Assembly: GCF_002795865.1 (NCBI RefSeq)
Contig: NZ_CP024920.1
Span: 496,001 to 560,000 of the forward strand
Direction of reading: 5' to 3'
Length of the DNA stretch: 64,000 nt
Source of the DNA: Qipengyuania seohaensis
Lineage (GTDB): Bacteria; Pseudomonadota; Alphaproteobacteria; Sphingomonadales; Sphingomonadaceae
Below, piece after piece: positions 9,649 to 19,365 of the stretch. A model generated the notes under the pieces. That model had not been told where the DNA came from, made no database searches, and saw only the letters and a list, made by a program, of their open reading frames with translations. The translations under genes were made by a program, and so were the position numbers. Every line of letters starts with the position of its first letter. The first letter of the stretch is position 1.

Positions 9649-10059
9649 TCAGATCCCTGCCATCGAGCAGATTACGGACCATTCGTCCGGCTTGATCTCG
9701 GCAACCGACAGGCGCGACAGGCGCACAAGTTCGCAATCCTCGAGCTTGGGTTCGGCCTTGATCTGTTTCAACGTCACCGGGCTAGGTAGCTTGGTCTTCG
9801 GCACGATCTTCACAGCCGCCCAGTTGCCTTCGGGATCGGTCGGGTCGGTGATCCCGGCCACGCTCACTTCGCAAATGCCGACGATCTCCAGTCCTTCGCG
9901 CGAATGGTAGAAAAAGGCCTGATCGCCCACTTCCATGGCCGCCAGGTTGTTCTTGGCGCGGTGATTGCGAACCCCGTCCCAGGTCCCTTCCTTCTCGGCG
10001 ACAAGGTCGTCCCAGCTATATTTGAACGGTTCCGATTTCATCAGCCAGTAGCGGGCCAT
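9649..10059 (-). CDS. EVE-domain protein
   Basis: 136 residues starting MARYWLMKSEPFKYSWDDL, the standard N-terminus of bacterial EVE/thymocyte-nuclear-protein-1-like proteins. EVE domains are PUA-like folds proposed to bind modified bases in RNA or DNA. WDGVRNHRAKNNL and the pocket region FFYHS are visible. A canonical AAGGAG site lies about 10 nt before the ATG at 10059, which fixes the start although the frame is open for 39 more codons. It is convergent with the ThDP enzyme, 9 bp apart. Confidence 0.92.
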   Translation of the reverse strand: MARYWLMKSEPFKYSWDDLVAEKEGTWDGVRNHRAKNNLAAMEVGDQAFFYHSREGLEIVGICEVSVAGITDPTDPEGNWAAVKIVPKTKLPSPVTLKQIKAEPKLEDCELVRLSRLSVAEIKPDEWSVICSMAGI

Positions 10060-10221
10060 TCGCAAAATTCTCCTTCTCGCGGGTTCGGCAATGTGCGGGC
10101 GGCCTAGCGCGCCCGGCGCCACTTGGCCAGAAAGCGCACGGGCACAGTGAGTTCCGGTTAACGGCTTTTTAGACATCCTTCCTTAGGCACACATGGAACA
10201 CGAGCGTGTCCGGGGGACCAT

Positions 10222-11919
10222 TTGGGCAAGATTATCTCAGGAAAGCGGCCGGATCGGGCGGATGACGGGTCGCCGGGCCTCGTCGGCTCGACTCGCCACG
10301 ACCTGGTCACGCAAGGCATTGCTTTTGCCGCGATGATCCTGTTCGTCGGCACGGCCGGCGTCGCCCTGCCCAACATCATCAAGACCTGGAGCGGGGCGGT
10401 TGGTGGGCCCGACGTGGTGCTGACCAATGCGCTGATACTCAACATTGCGCTCATTCTCCTTGGCTGGAGGCGGTACAAGGCGCTGAACGTCGAACTGGGT
10501 GAGCGCCGCCGATCGGAAGAAGAAGCCCGGCGTCTTGCCGAGATCGACGATCTTACCGGCTGTCTCAATCGCCGCAGTTTCGCGACGCGCCTTGCCGTCC
10601 TGCTGGAAACGGAATGCAACTCCGAACGCGCACTGGCCGCGATTGCGGTCGATCTCGACAACTTCAAGCAGGTGAACGACCTCAATGGCCATGCCGCCGG
10701 CGATGCCGTCCTGAGGGCGACGGCCGAACGGCTAGAACGGGTACTTCCTGCTGGAGGCGTCCTGGCCCGCATCGGCGGCGATGAATTCCTTTGTGTGGTG
10801 CCTTATCACGCATCCGCACCCGACCGGATCGAGCACCTGGCGACACGCATGGTCGATCGCGTGGCGACTTCCGTGCAGCACGACGAAATCGCTCTCGACG
10901 TGACTGTGTCCATCGGCATCGCCAGTTCCGTCCATCTCGACGCACTCGAAGAAAGCCGCAACGGGGCGCAGGCCCTGATGCACAAGGCGGACATCGCCAT
11001 GTATCACGCCAAGAAGCAGGGCAAGAACCGCTTCTACTGGTTCGAAGCACCGATGGAAAATGAGCTGCGGTTCCGCAACAAGCTGGAATCGGGCATTCGC
11101 GCCGGGATCGCGAACGGTGAATTCGTGCCGTACTACGAACAGCAGATCGACCTAGAAACCGACAAGCTGGTCGGTTTCGAAATGCTCGCTCGCTGGGAAT
11201 CGCCGGAACTAGGCGTGGTGGGGCCGGACATTTTTATCCCGATCGCAGAAGAAATCGGGGTGATCGGCGAACTCTCCGAAAAGCTCATTGCGCAGGCGTT
11301 CGAGGATGCAAAGCAGTGGGACGACGCACTGACCCTGTCGGTCAACATCTCTCCCGTTCAAATGCGCGATCCGTGGTTTGCGCAAAAGGTGCTCAAGCTC
11401 CTGGTGAAGCACCGTTTCCCGCCACACCGCCTGGATATCGAGATTACCGAGACCTGCCTGCACGAAAACATCGGCATGGTGCGCTCGATGATCACGTCCC
11501 TGCGCAACCAGGGCGTACATGTCAGCCTCGACGATTTCGGTACCGGCTATTCCAGCCTTTCGCAGCTGCGCAGCCTTCCTTTCGACCGCCTCAAGATCGA
11601 CCGCACCTTCATCAGCGAGTTGCGGGCAGACGAAAACAACACGGCCCTGGTCGATGCGATCGTGGCTATGAGCGATGGCCTGAAACTGCCGATCACGGCC
11701 GAGGGCATCGAGAACGAGGCCATCCACGAGGTTCTCAAGGGCATGGGTCGCATGAAGGGCCAGGGTTACCATTACGGCCGCCCCGAGCCTGCAGCCAAGG
11801 TGCTGGAGCGCCTATCCCTACAGCAGTTGCTGGCCTCGCCAAGCGACGAAGTCCTCGACCTCGACGCCGAACGCAAGAAGCGGGATGACAAGGCCGAGAG
11901 CGACAAGCGCGTCGGCTGA
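10222..11919 (+). CDS. GGDEF-EAL cyclic-di-GMP enzyme, membrane anchored
   Basis: 565 residues. Two N-terminal membrane helices (about 25-50 and 68-86) have only a short loop between them, so there is no large periplasmic sensor. A GGDEF domain follows with an intact signature at residues 185-189 (RIGGDEF). The inhibitory I-site RxxD is replaced by PAGG. The EAL domain keeps its catalytic motifs: EML in place of EAL, NISPVQM, EITET, DDFGTGYSS and KIDRTFI. Both synthesis and hydrolysis of c-di-GMP look chemically possible. The start is TTG at 10222 after GGGGGA; a later ATG at 10333 would remove the first helix. Confidence 0.9.
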   Translation: MGKIISGKRPDRADDGSPGLVGSTRHDLVTQGIAFAAMILFVGTAGVALPNIIKTWSGAVGGPDVVLTNALILNIALILLGWRRYKALNVELGERRRSEEEARRLAEIDDLTGCLNRRSFATRLAVLLETECNSERALAAIAVDLDNFKQVNDLNGHAAGDAVLRATAERLERVLPAGGVLARIGGDEFLCVVPYHASAPDRIEHLATRMVDRVATSVQHDEIALDVTVSIGIASSVHLDALEESRNGAQALMHKADIAMYHAKKQGKNRFYWFEAPMENELRFRNKLESGIRAGIANGEFVPYYEQQIDLETDKLVGFEMLARWESPELGVVGPDIFIPIAEEIGVIGELSEKLIAQAFEDAKQWDDALTLSVNISPVQMRDPWFAQKVLKLLVKHRFPPHRLDIEITETCLHENIGMVRSMITSLRNQGVHVSLDDFGTGYSSLSQLRSLPFDRLKIDRTFISELRADENNTALVDAIVAMSDGLKLPITAEGIENEAIHEVLKGMGRMKGQGYHYGRPEPAAKVLERLSLQQLLASPSDEVLDLDAERKKRDDKAESDKRVG

Positions 11920-11948
11920 TACTTTACGCTGGCCGCCTGAAGGCATAG

Positions 11949-12770
11949 ATGCGCGCCAAGATGCGCATTCCCTTCATCAAGATGCATGGCTTAGGCAATG
12001 ATTTCGTCGTGCTCGATGCGCGCGAAAATGCCCTGCCCGATCTTAACGAAAGTATCGCGCGCGGCATCGCGGATCGGCACACCGGTATCGGATGCGACCA
12101 GCTGATCCTGCTACAGCTCAGCGACAGCGCGGATTTCCGGATGCGGATATTCAACCACGATGGCAGTGAAGTCGGGGCCTGCGGCAACGCGACACGCGCG
12201 GTGGCCATGCTTCACGGAAGCGATGCGCAAATCGAAACCGCTGGCGGCATGCTTGCCGCATCGCCGCGAGATGGCGGCGCCAGCGTCGACATGGGCGCGC
12301 CGCATTTCGAATGGGACGCCATCCCTCTCGCCTATCCCATGGACACGCTCTCCATGCCGGTCGGGTGGGAAATGCTGGAAGACCCCGGCGCCGTGAACGT
12401 CGGCAACCCGCACATCATTTTCTTCGCGGACGATTGCGATGCGATCCCGCTCGATCAGCTCGGTCCTGAAATCGAGACCGATCCCCTGTTTCCCGAACGC
12501 GTGAATGTGAACGTCGCGACAATCGAGGGCCGCAGCCGGATCCGGCTGCGCGTGTGGGAGCGCGGCGCAGGCCTGACCAAGGCATGCGGAACCGGTGCCT
12601 GTGCAACCGCTGTCCACGCCATGCGCCGACGGCTCGTCGACCGAGACGTGACCGTGGCTTTGCCCGGCGGTGACCTGCAGATCGGCTGGAGCGAGGGCGA
12701 AACCATTCGCATGACCGGCCCTGCAAGCGAAAGCTTCCGCGGTTCCTTCGAGTGGAACGACTACGCATGA
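11949..12770 (+). CDS. dapF: Diaminopimelate epimerase
   Basis: Interconverts LL- and meso-diaminopimelate for peptidoglycan and lysine synthesis. It is a cofactor-independent two-thiol racemase of 273 residues. Both catalytic cysteines are present, in EVGACGNATR and KACGTGACA, and the N-terminus KMHGLGNDFVV is diagnostic. There are two in-frame ATGs, at 11949 and 11961 (MRIPFIKMHG); the later one matches most homologues. It heads a four-gene + strand operon whose genes overlap by 1-4 bp (dapF-mtaB-ftsY-yciB). Confidence 0.96.
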   Translation: MRAKMRIPFIKMHGLGNDFVVLDARENALPDLNESIARGIADRHTGIGCDQLILLQLSDSADFRMRIFNHDGSEVGACGNATRAVAMLHGSDAQIETAGGMLAASPRDGGASVDMGAPHFEWDAIPLAYPMDTLSMPVGWEMLEDPGAVNVGNPHIIFFADDCDAIPLDQLGPEIETDPLFPERVNVNVATIEGRSRIRLRVWERGAGLTKACGTGACATAVHAMRRRLVDRDVTVALPGGDLQIGWSEGETIRMTGPASESFRGSFEWNDYA

Positions 12771-13954
12771 ACGCGCCCGCCAAACTGCCGCAAATCGTGT
12801 CGCTGGGCTGCCGCCTCAACATCTCCGAAAGCGAGCGGATGCGCACCATGCTGGCGGGCGAGGAGAATCTCGTTGTGGTCAACAGCTGCGCGGTCACCAG
12901 CGAAGCGGTGCGCCAGACACGGCAGGCCATCCGCCGCGCGCGCCGCGCCAATCCTGATGCCCGGCTGCTGGTTACCGGATGCGCCGCCGAGATCGAGCGC
13001 GACGAACTGGCCGCCATGCCCGAGGTCGATGGCCTCATCGCCAATGACGCAAAGCTCGACCCGCGCGCATGGAACGTGCCGGCGGAAGCTCCGCCCGTCC
13101 CCAAGCGCCGCACACGCGCCTTCGTGGCCGTGCAGAACGGCTGCGACCACGCCTGCACCTTTTGCGTGATCCCCCAAGGGCGCGGTGCCAGCCGCTCGAT
13201 GTCCGTCGACGCAGTGATCCGCGAGGTCGGCCTGCATGTGGACCAAGGCGCCGCCGAAGTGGTATTAACGGGCGTCGACGTTACGTCATGGGGCCACGAC
13301 CTTCCGGGCAAACCGCACCTCGGCGCGATGGTGCGCGCTGTGCTCAATGCCTTTCCCGAATTGCATCGCCTCAGGATGTCCTCGCTTGACGGGATCGAGA
13401 TCGACGAAACCCTGTTCGAGCTCTTCGCCAGCGAGCCTCGGCTGATGCCGCATCTCCATCTTTCCATGCAGCATGGGCATGACCTCATCCTCAAGCGGAT
13501 GAAACGCCGTCACAGCCGCGCCGATGCGGTTGGTCTGGTCCGCCGTCTGAAGGATCGCCGGCCCGAGCTTGCAGTGGGTGCCGACCTTATCGCGGGTTTT
13601 CCGACCGAGACCGGAGAGCACCACGAAGCCAACCTCTCGATCATTCGCGACCTCGGCATCGTGCACGGCCACATCTTCCCCTACTCGCCCCGCCCCGGCA
13701 CGCCGGCGGCGCGTATGCCGCAACTGGATCGCGCCACGATCAAGCAGCGCGCAGCCGAATTGCGCGAGGCAGTGGCAAAGACCCGTGCAGACTGGCTGGC
13801 AACGCTCGTCGATAAGCCGCTCAATGTCCTCGCGGAACGCGACGGCACTGGCTATGCGGAGAACTTCGCACGGGTGGACCTGCCCGCCGGTACCGAGCCG
13901 GGGCAGATCGTCACGATCACCCCCACCAAATTCGAGGACGACCTCCTGGCATGA
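12767..13954 (+). CDS. mtaB: tRNA t6A37 methylthiotransferase
   Basis: Radical-SAM enzyme that converts t6A37 to ms2t6A37 in tRNA. 395 residues: an N-terminal methylthiotransferase domain with three cluster cysteines (SLGCRLNISE, NSCAVTSEA, VTGCAAE), a radical-SAM core with the CxxxCxxC motif in CDHACTFCVIP, and a short TRAM-like C-terminus. The ATG at 12767 overlaps the dapF stop (ATGA) and its own stop overlaps ftsY in the same way. The MtaB assignment over MiaB/RimO rests on the SLGCRLN N-terminus, its length and the dapF-ftsY context. Confidence 0.92.
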   Translation: MNAPAKLPQIVSLGCRLNISESERMRTMLAGEENLVVVNSCAVTSEAVRQTRQAIRRARRANPDARLLVTGCAAEIERDELAAMPEVDGLIANDAKLDPRAWNVPAEAPPVPKRRTRAFVAVQNGCDHACTFCVIPQGRGASRSMSVDAVIREVGLHVDQGAAEVVLTGVDVTSWGHDLPGKPHLGAMVRAVLNAFPELHRLRMSSLDGIEIDETLFELFASEPRLMPHLHLSMQHGHDLILKRMKRRHSRADAVGLVRRLKDRRPELAVGADLIAGFPTETGEHHEANLSIIRDLGIVHGHIFPYSPRPGTPAARMPQLDRATIKQRAAELREAVAKTRADWLATLVDKPLNVLAERDGTGYAENFARVDLPAGTEPGQIVTITPTKFEDDLLA

Positions 13955-14874
13955 GCAAACCCAGCTGGACCGAGCGCCTGTTCGGCGGCTTCAAGAAGAC
14001 GTCGGAACGCCTGTCCGAAAACCTGACCGAAGTCGTCAGCAAGGCGAAGCTCGACGATGCGACGCTCGACGATGTCGAGGATGCGCTCATCATGTCCGAC
14101 CTCGGCCCGAGCGCTGCTGCACGCATCCGGGAGAAGCTGCGGGACAAGCGCTTCGGCCTCGAAATCAGCGCGCAGGAACTGAAGGAAGCGGTCGCCGAGG
14201 AAATCGCCGCGATCCTGCGACCGGTCGCAAAGCCGCTTGAGATCACCGCCTTCCCGCGCCCTCAGGTCCTGCTCGTGATCGGCGTGAACGGCAGCGGGAA
14301 GACGACCACCATCGCCAAGCTCGCGCACCTTTTCGTCGAGGACGATTACAACGTCATGCTCGCCGCCGGAGACACCTTCCGCGCGGCGGCCATCGGCCAG
14401 CTCCAGACCTGGGCAGACCGCGTGGGCGTGCCCATCGTGCGCGGCCCTGAAGGCGGCGATCCCGCCTCGATCGTGTTCGACGCGGTCAAGAAGGGCACCG
14501 AAATCGGCACCGACGTGCTGATCGTCGACACCGCAGGCCGCCTCCAGAACAAGCGCGAGCTGATGGACGAGCTGGCCAAGATCCGCAAAGTCCTCGGCCG
14601 CCTCAACCCCGAAGCGCCGCATGACGTGGTGCTGGTGCTCGACGCCACCAACGGCCAGAATGCGCTCAGCCAGATCGACGTTTTCAAGGAAGTGGCGGGC
14701 GTCACCGGCCTCGTCATGACGAAGCTCGACGGAACCGCGCGCGGCGGCGTGCTGGTGCAGGCGGCGGAACAGTACGGCCTGCCGATCCACGCGATCGGCG
14801 TCGGCGAGAAGATCGACGATCTGCGCCCCTTCGATCCGGACCTGGTGGCGCGCGTCATTGCGGGGATTGCCTGA
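13951..14874 (+). CDS. ftsY: Signal recognition particle receptor FtsY
   Basis: SRP-type GTPase that docks ribosome-SRP complexes at SecYEG. The 307 residues form the NG core only; the long acidic A domain of E. coli FtsY is missing, as usual in alphaproteobacteria. The P-loop GVNGSGKTTT is at residues 111-120, followed by GDTFRAAA, DTAGRLQN and TKLDGTARGG. The short basic N-terminus (SWTERLFGGFKKTSERL) is a plausible membrane-targeting amphipathic helix. The 4.5S RNA partner is at 48468-48553. It is coupled to mtaB (ATGA) and yciB (TGATG). Confidence 0.97.
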   Translation: MSKPSWTERLFGGFKKTSERLSENLTEVVSKAKLDDATLDDVEDALIMSDLGPSAAARIREKLRDKRFGLEISAQELKEAVAEEIAAILRPVAKPLEITAFPRPQVLLVIGVNGSGKTTTIAKLAHLFVEDDYNVMLAAGDTFRAAAIGQLQTWADRVGVPIVRGPEGGDPASIVFDAVKKGTEIGTDVLIVDTAGRLQNKRELMDELAKIRKVLGRLNPEAPHDVVLVLDATNGQNALSQIDVFKEVAGVTGLVMTKLDGTARGGVLVQAAEQYGLPIHAIGVGEKIDDLRPFDPDLVARVIAGIA

Positions 14875-15518
14875 TGAGCGAAGCGAAGCCCAAACAGAAG
14901 ACCGGCTGGCTGCACACGCTGGTCGACTATGGCCCGCTGTTGGTCTTCCTCGGCGTCTACAAGCTCTACGAACCGCCAGAGACATCGACTTTCGGCGAGA
15001 TTGCAGCGGTCATTTACGGCACGATCGCCTTCATGGTGGCCGCCGTCGTCGCCCTTGCCTTCAGCAAATGGAAGTTCGGCAAGGTCAGCCCGATGCTGAT
15101 CCTGTCGACGACGCTGATCGTCGGCTTCGGCGCATTGACCATCTGGCTCCAGGACGAACGCTTCATCCAGTTCAAGCCAACGGCAATCTATTTGCTGTTC
15201 GGTGTGGTCCTGATCATCGGCTGGCTGCGTAACCGGGCGTGGCTCCAGGTCCTGCTCGAAGCGGCATTCGAAGGCGTCACTCACGAAGGGTGGCTGAAAC
15301 TCTCGCGCAACTGGGGTTTCTTCTTCTTCGCACTTGCCGGTCTGAACGAAGTGCTGGTGCGCACCATGAGCTTCGAGGGATGGCTGTGGGCGAAGTTGTG
15401 GGTCTTCCTGCCGCTGACCTTCCTGTTCACCTTCACGCAGATCCCGATGCTGCTGCGCCACGGCCTCTCGTTCGAGGATACGGACGAGGTCATGCAGGAC
15501 GAACCGCCCACCGGGTGA
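14874..15518 (+). CDS. yciB: YciB/IspZ inner-membrane septation protein
   Basis: 214-residue multi-helix protein of the YciB (septation protein A) family, beginning with a cytosolic tail and LVDYGPLLVFLGVYKLYEP. Further family features are LAFSKWKFGKVSPM and TIWLQDERFIQFKPT. Members are needed for normal cell length or septation in some bacteria; the biochemical role is unresolved. It is the last gene of the dapF operon, its ATG overlapping the ftsY stop by one base. A non-coding 196-bp gap to convergent kup follows, with only a weak 5-bp stem (GGGTG/CACCC near 15688). Confidence 0.9.
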   Translation: MSEAKPKQKTGWLHTLVDYGPLLVFLGVYKLYEPPETSTFGEIAAVIYGTIAFMVAAVVALAFSKWKFGKVSPMLILSTTLIVGFGALTIWLQDERFIQFKPTAIYLLFGVVLIIGWLRNRAWLQVLLEAAFEGVTHEGWLKLSRNWGFFFFALAGLNEVLVRTMSFEGWLWAKLWVFLPLTFLFTFTQIPMLLRHGLSFEDTDEVMQDEPPTG

Positions 15519-15714
15519 TCGGGGAAACGCTTTCCTACCGCGGGTGCCGTGCGGCAGGGATGCCCAATGGCATCACCGACCGATCCCGAAGTAGCGACGC
15601 AGCGAACTGTCACCCGCTCGGACGCGAGAATTTCGCTTCCAATTCAGTATAGTAAAGCCAAATCCGGAAGTTGACAGGGTGTCGCCTTTGTCACCCGCCT
15701 GCCTTTCGCCTAGA

Positions 15715-17673
15715 TCAAATCTCGACCTGGCTGCCAAGTTCGACCACGCGGTTCGTCGGCAGCCTGAAGAAGTCCATCGCCGTCGCAGCGTTCCGCAGCA
15801 TCCAGGCGAAGATCTTCTCGCGCCAGATCGGCATGCCGGGCTTGTCGCTCGGCAACAGTGTCTGGCGCGACAGGAAGAAGCTGGTGTGCATCATGTCGAA
15901 CTCGCCGCCACAACGCTCCATCTCCTTCAGGCCCTGTGGAACGTCGGTTTCCTGCATGAAGCCGTAGTGCAGCACAGCGCGGTAGAAGCCGTCACCGAGA
16001 TCGACCATTTCGCAGCGTTCGCTGGCGTCCACATAGGGAGTGTCGTCGATAAGGACCGTGAGGATCACGACCCGCTCGTGCAGTACCTTGTTGTGCTTGA
16101 TATTATGCAGCAGGGCGGATGGCACGCCTGCCGTCTGGCTGGCCATGAAGATCGCCGTGCCGGGCACACGAGTGGCACTGTTCTTGGCACTCTTGGCGAA
16201 GATTTCGATCGGCAACGCCGTTTCGCTCATCCGTTCGCGCATCAGCTTGCGTCCGCGCGACCATGTGGTGAGCAGCGTAAAGGCCACGAGACCGACGACC
16301 AGCGGGAACCAGCCGCCATCCGGAATCTTGACGAGATTGGCCGCGAAATAGGCGCCGTCGACGATCAGGAAGAAGGTCACCACGGGCAGAGCGTACCACC
16401 ACTTCCACTTCCACACGCCGACGAACAGCACGCCCATCAGCAGCGTGTCGATCGTCACCGCACCCGTCACCGCGATACCGTAAGCGCTGGCGAGGCTGGA
16501 CGAGTTCTGGAAGGTAAGGACAAGGATGATGACCGCCACCATCAGCGCCCAGTTGATGACCGGGATGTAGATCTGTCCGGCCTCTGTCTCGCTGGTGTGG
16601 CGGATCGACATGCGCGGCATGAAGCCCAGCTGCATGGCCTGGTGGGTAATCGAGAAGGCGCCGGAGATAACCGCCTGGCTGGCGATGAATGTCGCCATCG
16701 TTGCCAGGATAACCAGCGGCAGGCGATATTCCTCGCTCGCCAGCAGGAAGAAGGGGTTCGCTGCGGCAATGGCCGCCTGCTCCGGCGGGAGCCCTGCGAT
16801 CATCGCGCCCTGACCGAAATAGTTCAGCAACAGGCACGGCATCACGAAGCCGAACCAGCTCAGGCGCATCGGTCCGCGGCCGAAATGGCCCATGTCCGAA
16901 TAGAGCGCTTCGGAACCGGTCACCGCGAGCACGACGGCGCCCAGCGCAAGGAATGCCACCACACCGTCGGTGACGAAGAACATGAAGGCGTAATAGGGGT
17001 TCAAGGCCCACAGGATGTCGGGGTTCTGCCAGATCTGGTTCAATCCCAGCCCGGCAATGGTCACGAAATAGACGATCATGACCGGCGCGAAGAGCGCACC
17101 CACTTTCGCCGTCCCCCGGCTTTGCAACAGGAACAGGCAGACCAGCAGGACAAGGGCGATCGGTATGACCAGCGGATCCAGCCGGTGATCGACCACCGTC
17201 AGGCCTTCGACAGCGGAAAGGACGGAAATCGCCGGGGTAATCATGGAATCGCCGTAGAACAGCGACGTTGCGAAGACGCCCAAAAGGACCACGAGCCAGC
17301 CCCAGCGCGACTTTCCGATATGACGGCTGAGCAAGGCCACGAGCGCGAGGCTGCCGCCCTGCCCCTTGTTGTCCGCGCGCATCAGGATCGTGACGTACTG
17401 GATCGCAACGACGATCAGCATCGACCAGAAGATCAGGCTGACTACGCCGAGAACATGCATCCGGTCGATGGCGATATTAGCTGCGCCATTGAAGGTTTCG
17501 CGGAACGCGTAAAGCGGGCTGGTGCCGATATCGCCGAAGACGATACCGATGGCGCCGACCGCCAGAGCGGTCTTCGAAGCACCGTGACCGTGCCCATGGG
17601 CCTGGCCAGGACCTTCGCGACGCGCACCGTCGGCCTCAGCCCTTTCGACTGGAGCTGTGTTATCTGTGCTCAA
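15715..17673 (-). CDS. kup: KUP-family potassium uptake transporter
   Basis: 652-residue proton-coupled K+ importer. The family signature [15 protein letters not shown] sits just after a histidine-rich tail (GHGHG, about residues 26-30). About twelve helices end near residue 450, followed by a cytosolic C-terminal domain of about 190 residues. SDMGHFGR and LNYFGQGA are family blocks. The ATG at 17673 is the longest reasonable start. It is monocistronic. The His-rich tail before helix 1 is variable in this family. Confidence 0.95.
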   Translation of the reverse strand: MSTDNTAPVERAEADGARREGPGQAHGHGHGASKTALAVGAIGIVFGDIGTSPLYAFRETFNGAANIAIDRMHVLGVVSLIFWSMLIVVAIQYVTILMRADNKGQGGSLALVALLSRHIGKSRWGWLVVLLGVFATSLFYGDSMITPAISVLSAVEGLTVVDHRLDPLVIPIALVLLVCLFLLQSRGTAKVGALFAPVMIVYFVTIAGLGLNQIWQNPDILWALNPYYAFMFFVTDGVVAFLALGAVVLAVTGSEALYSDMGHFGRGPMRLSWFGFVMPCLLLNYFGQGAMIAGLPPEQAAIAAANPFFLLASEEYRLPLVILATMATFIASQAVISGAFSITHQAMQLGFMPRMSIRHTSETEAGQIYIPVINWALMVAVIILVLTFQNSSSLASAYGIAVTGAVTIDTLLMGVLFVGVWKWKWWYALPVVTFFLIVDGAYFAANLVKIPDGGWFPLVVGLVAFTLLTTWSRGRKLMRERMSETALPIEIFAKSAKNSATRVPGTAIFMASQTAGVPSALLHNIKHNKVLHERVVILTVLIDDTPYVDASERCEMVDLGDGFYRAVLHYGFMQETDVPQGLKEMERCGGEFDMMHTSFFLSRQTLLPSDKPGMPIWREKIFAWMLRNAATAMDFFRLPTNRVVELGSQVEI

Positions 17674-17789
17674 AGGTGGGTTTCCGGCTGCATCATGTCA
17701 TTCGCCTATCCGCGAAGTATCTGTACCCTTCGCAAGGTCGCGGCGCTTAGCACCGCCCCGCGACACCCGCAATGGCGCAGGTAAGGGTG

Positions 17790-18437
17790 TTACTGAATGG
17801 GGTCGGTTGGCATCGCTGCCATTTCCAAGAGCGCATCGAGCCGTTCGAGCCTCATCTGGAGGTCTCCCCGCCATTCGGCATCTTCGGGCGCCGCCTCAAG
17901 CGCTTCTACCCAAAGCTCGCGCGTTCGGGCAGGTTCGCCGCCACGAAGCCAGGAAAGACCGAGGAAATAGCGCGCTCCGCCATTTTCCGGCTGCAATTCG
18001 GCGGCACGTTCGAACGCGTTGATAGCGGCCGGCGTCAGATTGCCTTCGGCGTGTTCGACAAGCGCAATGCCAGTTGCCAGCCATGCCTCCGTATCTGAGG
18101 GATTCTCGCTGATGGCGTTGGCGTAGAGGCCGCTTGCCTGCGCATAATCACCGCGGCGGGCGAAACCATCACCCGTCATGATCCAGCGACTCGGCAATTG
18201 TCCTGCCCCGAAGAATTCTCGCCGGGCAGAGACCAGCAGTTCGCCGCTCTGCGTTTCGGAACCGGCCGCTGCCTTCGGTGAGCTATCTTGGCCCGGGGAA
18301 CCCTGCATCGCATAACCGGCAAGACCGAAAACCAGAGTTGCACCCAGCAACGTCCACATGGTGCGCGGCAAGCGCAGCAAGATCACGGCAGCAATGAATG
18401 CGGCAAGCGCTAGGAGAATGATCGGGAGCCACGTCAT
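17790..18437 (-). CDS. ccmI: Cytochrome c biogenesis TPR protein (CcmI/CycH-like)
   Basis: Apocytochrome c chaperone component of System I, 215 residues. Two N-terminal membrane helices (about 2-22 and 25-42) precede a periplasmic region with tetratricopeptide-like repeats from about residue 85 (RRGDYAQASGLYANAI and AAINAFERAAELQPENG). It is shorter than full CcmI/CycH (about 400), resembling a compact TPR version. The ATG at 18437 overlaps the ccmH stop (ATGA). Its last-gene position in the ccm run supports the assignment; sequence alone would only give a TPR membrane protein. Confidence 0.8.
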   Translation of the reverse strand: MTWLPIILLALAAFIAAVILLRLPRTMWTLLGATLVFGLAGYAMQGSPGQDSSPKAAAGSETQSGELLVSARREFFGAGQLPSRWIMTGDGFARRGDYAQASGLYANAISENPSDTEAWLATGIALVEHAEGNLTPAAINAFERAAELQPENGGARYFLGLSWLRGGEPARTRELWVEALEAAPEDAEWRGDLQMRLERLDALLEMAAMPTDPIQ

Positions 18438-18841
18438 GCCTTGGCCTTCCCGAATCTGCGCCACAGAACGGCGGCGATGGCCAGCAGGAATACGACCGGC
18501 AAGACGAACAACGGCCACGTCCGCGCACTTACGACAGGAGCATAGCTGACATAATCGCCATAGCGTTGCATGAGCCAGGTGCGGACCTCTTCCGGCTGCT
18601 CACCTGCCGCAATGCGGATACGAACCTGGTGCCGCATGTCACCGGCCATCGGCGCATCGCTGTCCGCGATCGATTGGGACTGGCACTTCAGGCAGCGCAG
18701 CGTTTCCATCAGCTCCTGCGCCGCAGCTTCCTGAGCGGGATCGTCCAATTGCCGATAGGCGTAAGGGGCAGGAGGCGCGCTGCCCTGCGCCAGTGCCGGA
18801 GCAGCGACTACCGCCAAGAGGAATGCCGCAAGCAGTCTCAC
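18434..18841 (-). CDS. ccmH: Cytochrome c-type biogenesis protein CcmH
   Basis: Membrane-anchored thiol oxidoreductase that keeps apocytochrome CXXCH cysteines reduced. 135 residues: a signal peptide ending near ALAQG, the diagnostic LRCLKC motif (C50, C53) followed by QSQSIADS, and a C-terminal anchor (about 108-126) ending in RRFGKAKA. It overlaps ccmG upstream and ccmI downstream by 4 bp each. It acts with CcmG on the periplasmic face. Confidence 0.95.
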   Translation of the reverse strand: MRLLAAFLLAVVAAPALAQGSAPPAPYAYRQLDDPAQEAAAQELMETLRCLKCQSQSIADSDAPMAGDMRHQVRIRIAAGEQPEEVRTWLMQRYGDYVSYAPVVSARTWPLFVLPVVFLLAIAAVLWRRFGKAKA

Positions 18842-19365
18842 GCGCCGGCTTCCCGCAGCTTCTCGAGCAGGACGGGCACGTCGTCAGCACGAATATCGCC
18901 GATGTGCTGGTAAGTGATGATCCCTTTGCCATCGATCACGAAGGTTTCCGGCACACCCGAAGATCCGATACTCAACTGCACTTCTGAAAGGTCGTCGCGT
19001 CCGATGCGGCTATATGGATTGCCGTGGCGTGCAAGGAATTGCGCCACGTCCTCCGGATCGTCACGAATGGCGATACCGACAATCTCGGCCCCCTGGTTTT
19101 TCAGCGCTTCGAGCTGCGGCGCCTCGGCTATGCATGGCAGGCACCAGCTGGCCCAGATGTTGAGCAGGCGCGGCTTGCCTTCCTTGAGGTCGGCTGTGGT
19201 AACGCCGGGGTTCTCGGGATGTGCAGGCGGCAGCTCGAAATAGGGTAATTCCTGCCCGATCATGCCGCTGGCCACGAAATCGTCCTTAGGCTGGGTCAGC
19301 TGATAGGCCGCCACGCCAAGGAAAAGCGCAAAAAGCATGAGCGGGATCCAGACACGCCAGTTCAT
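18838..19365 (-). CDS. ccmG: Thioredoxin-like CcmG/DsbE
   Basis: Periplasmic, N-terminally anchored thioredoxin-fold reductant of the ccm pathway. 175 residues: one helix at 4-22, then the redox motif WCLPC at 74-78 inside LLNIWASWCLPC, and the cis-proline region SGVPETFVID. The residue pattern GIAIRDDPEDV is typical of DsbE. It overlaps ccmF and ccmH by 4 bp. Confidence 0.95.
   Translation of the reverse strand: MNWRVWIPLMLFALFLGVAAYQLTQPKDDFVASGMIGQELPYFELPPAHPENPGVTTADLKEGKPRLLNIWASWCLPCIAEAPQLEALKNQGAEIVGIAIRDDPEDVAQFLARHGNPYSRIGRDDLSEVQLSIGSSGVPETFVIDGKGIITYQHIGDIRADDVPVLLEKLREAGA

Noticed and set aside
10195-10222. EcfG promoter before the GGDEF-EAL gene
   Set aside because: GGAAC is present but no CGTT follows at 16-17 bp.
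15679-17784. 701-residue open frame on the plus strand opposite kup
   Set aside because: Low-complexity D/H/Q/R-rich translation, antisense to a clear Kup transporter.
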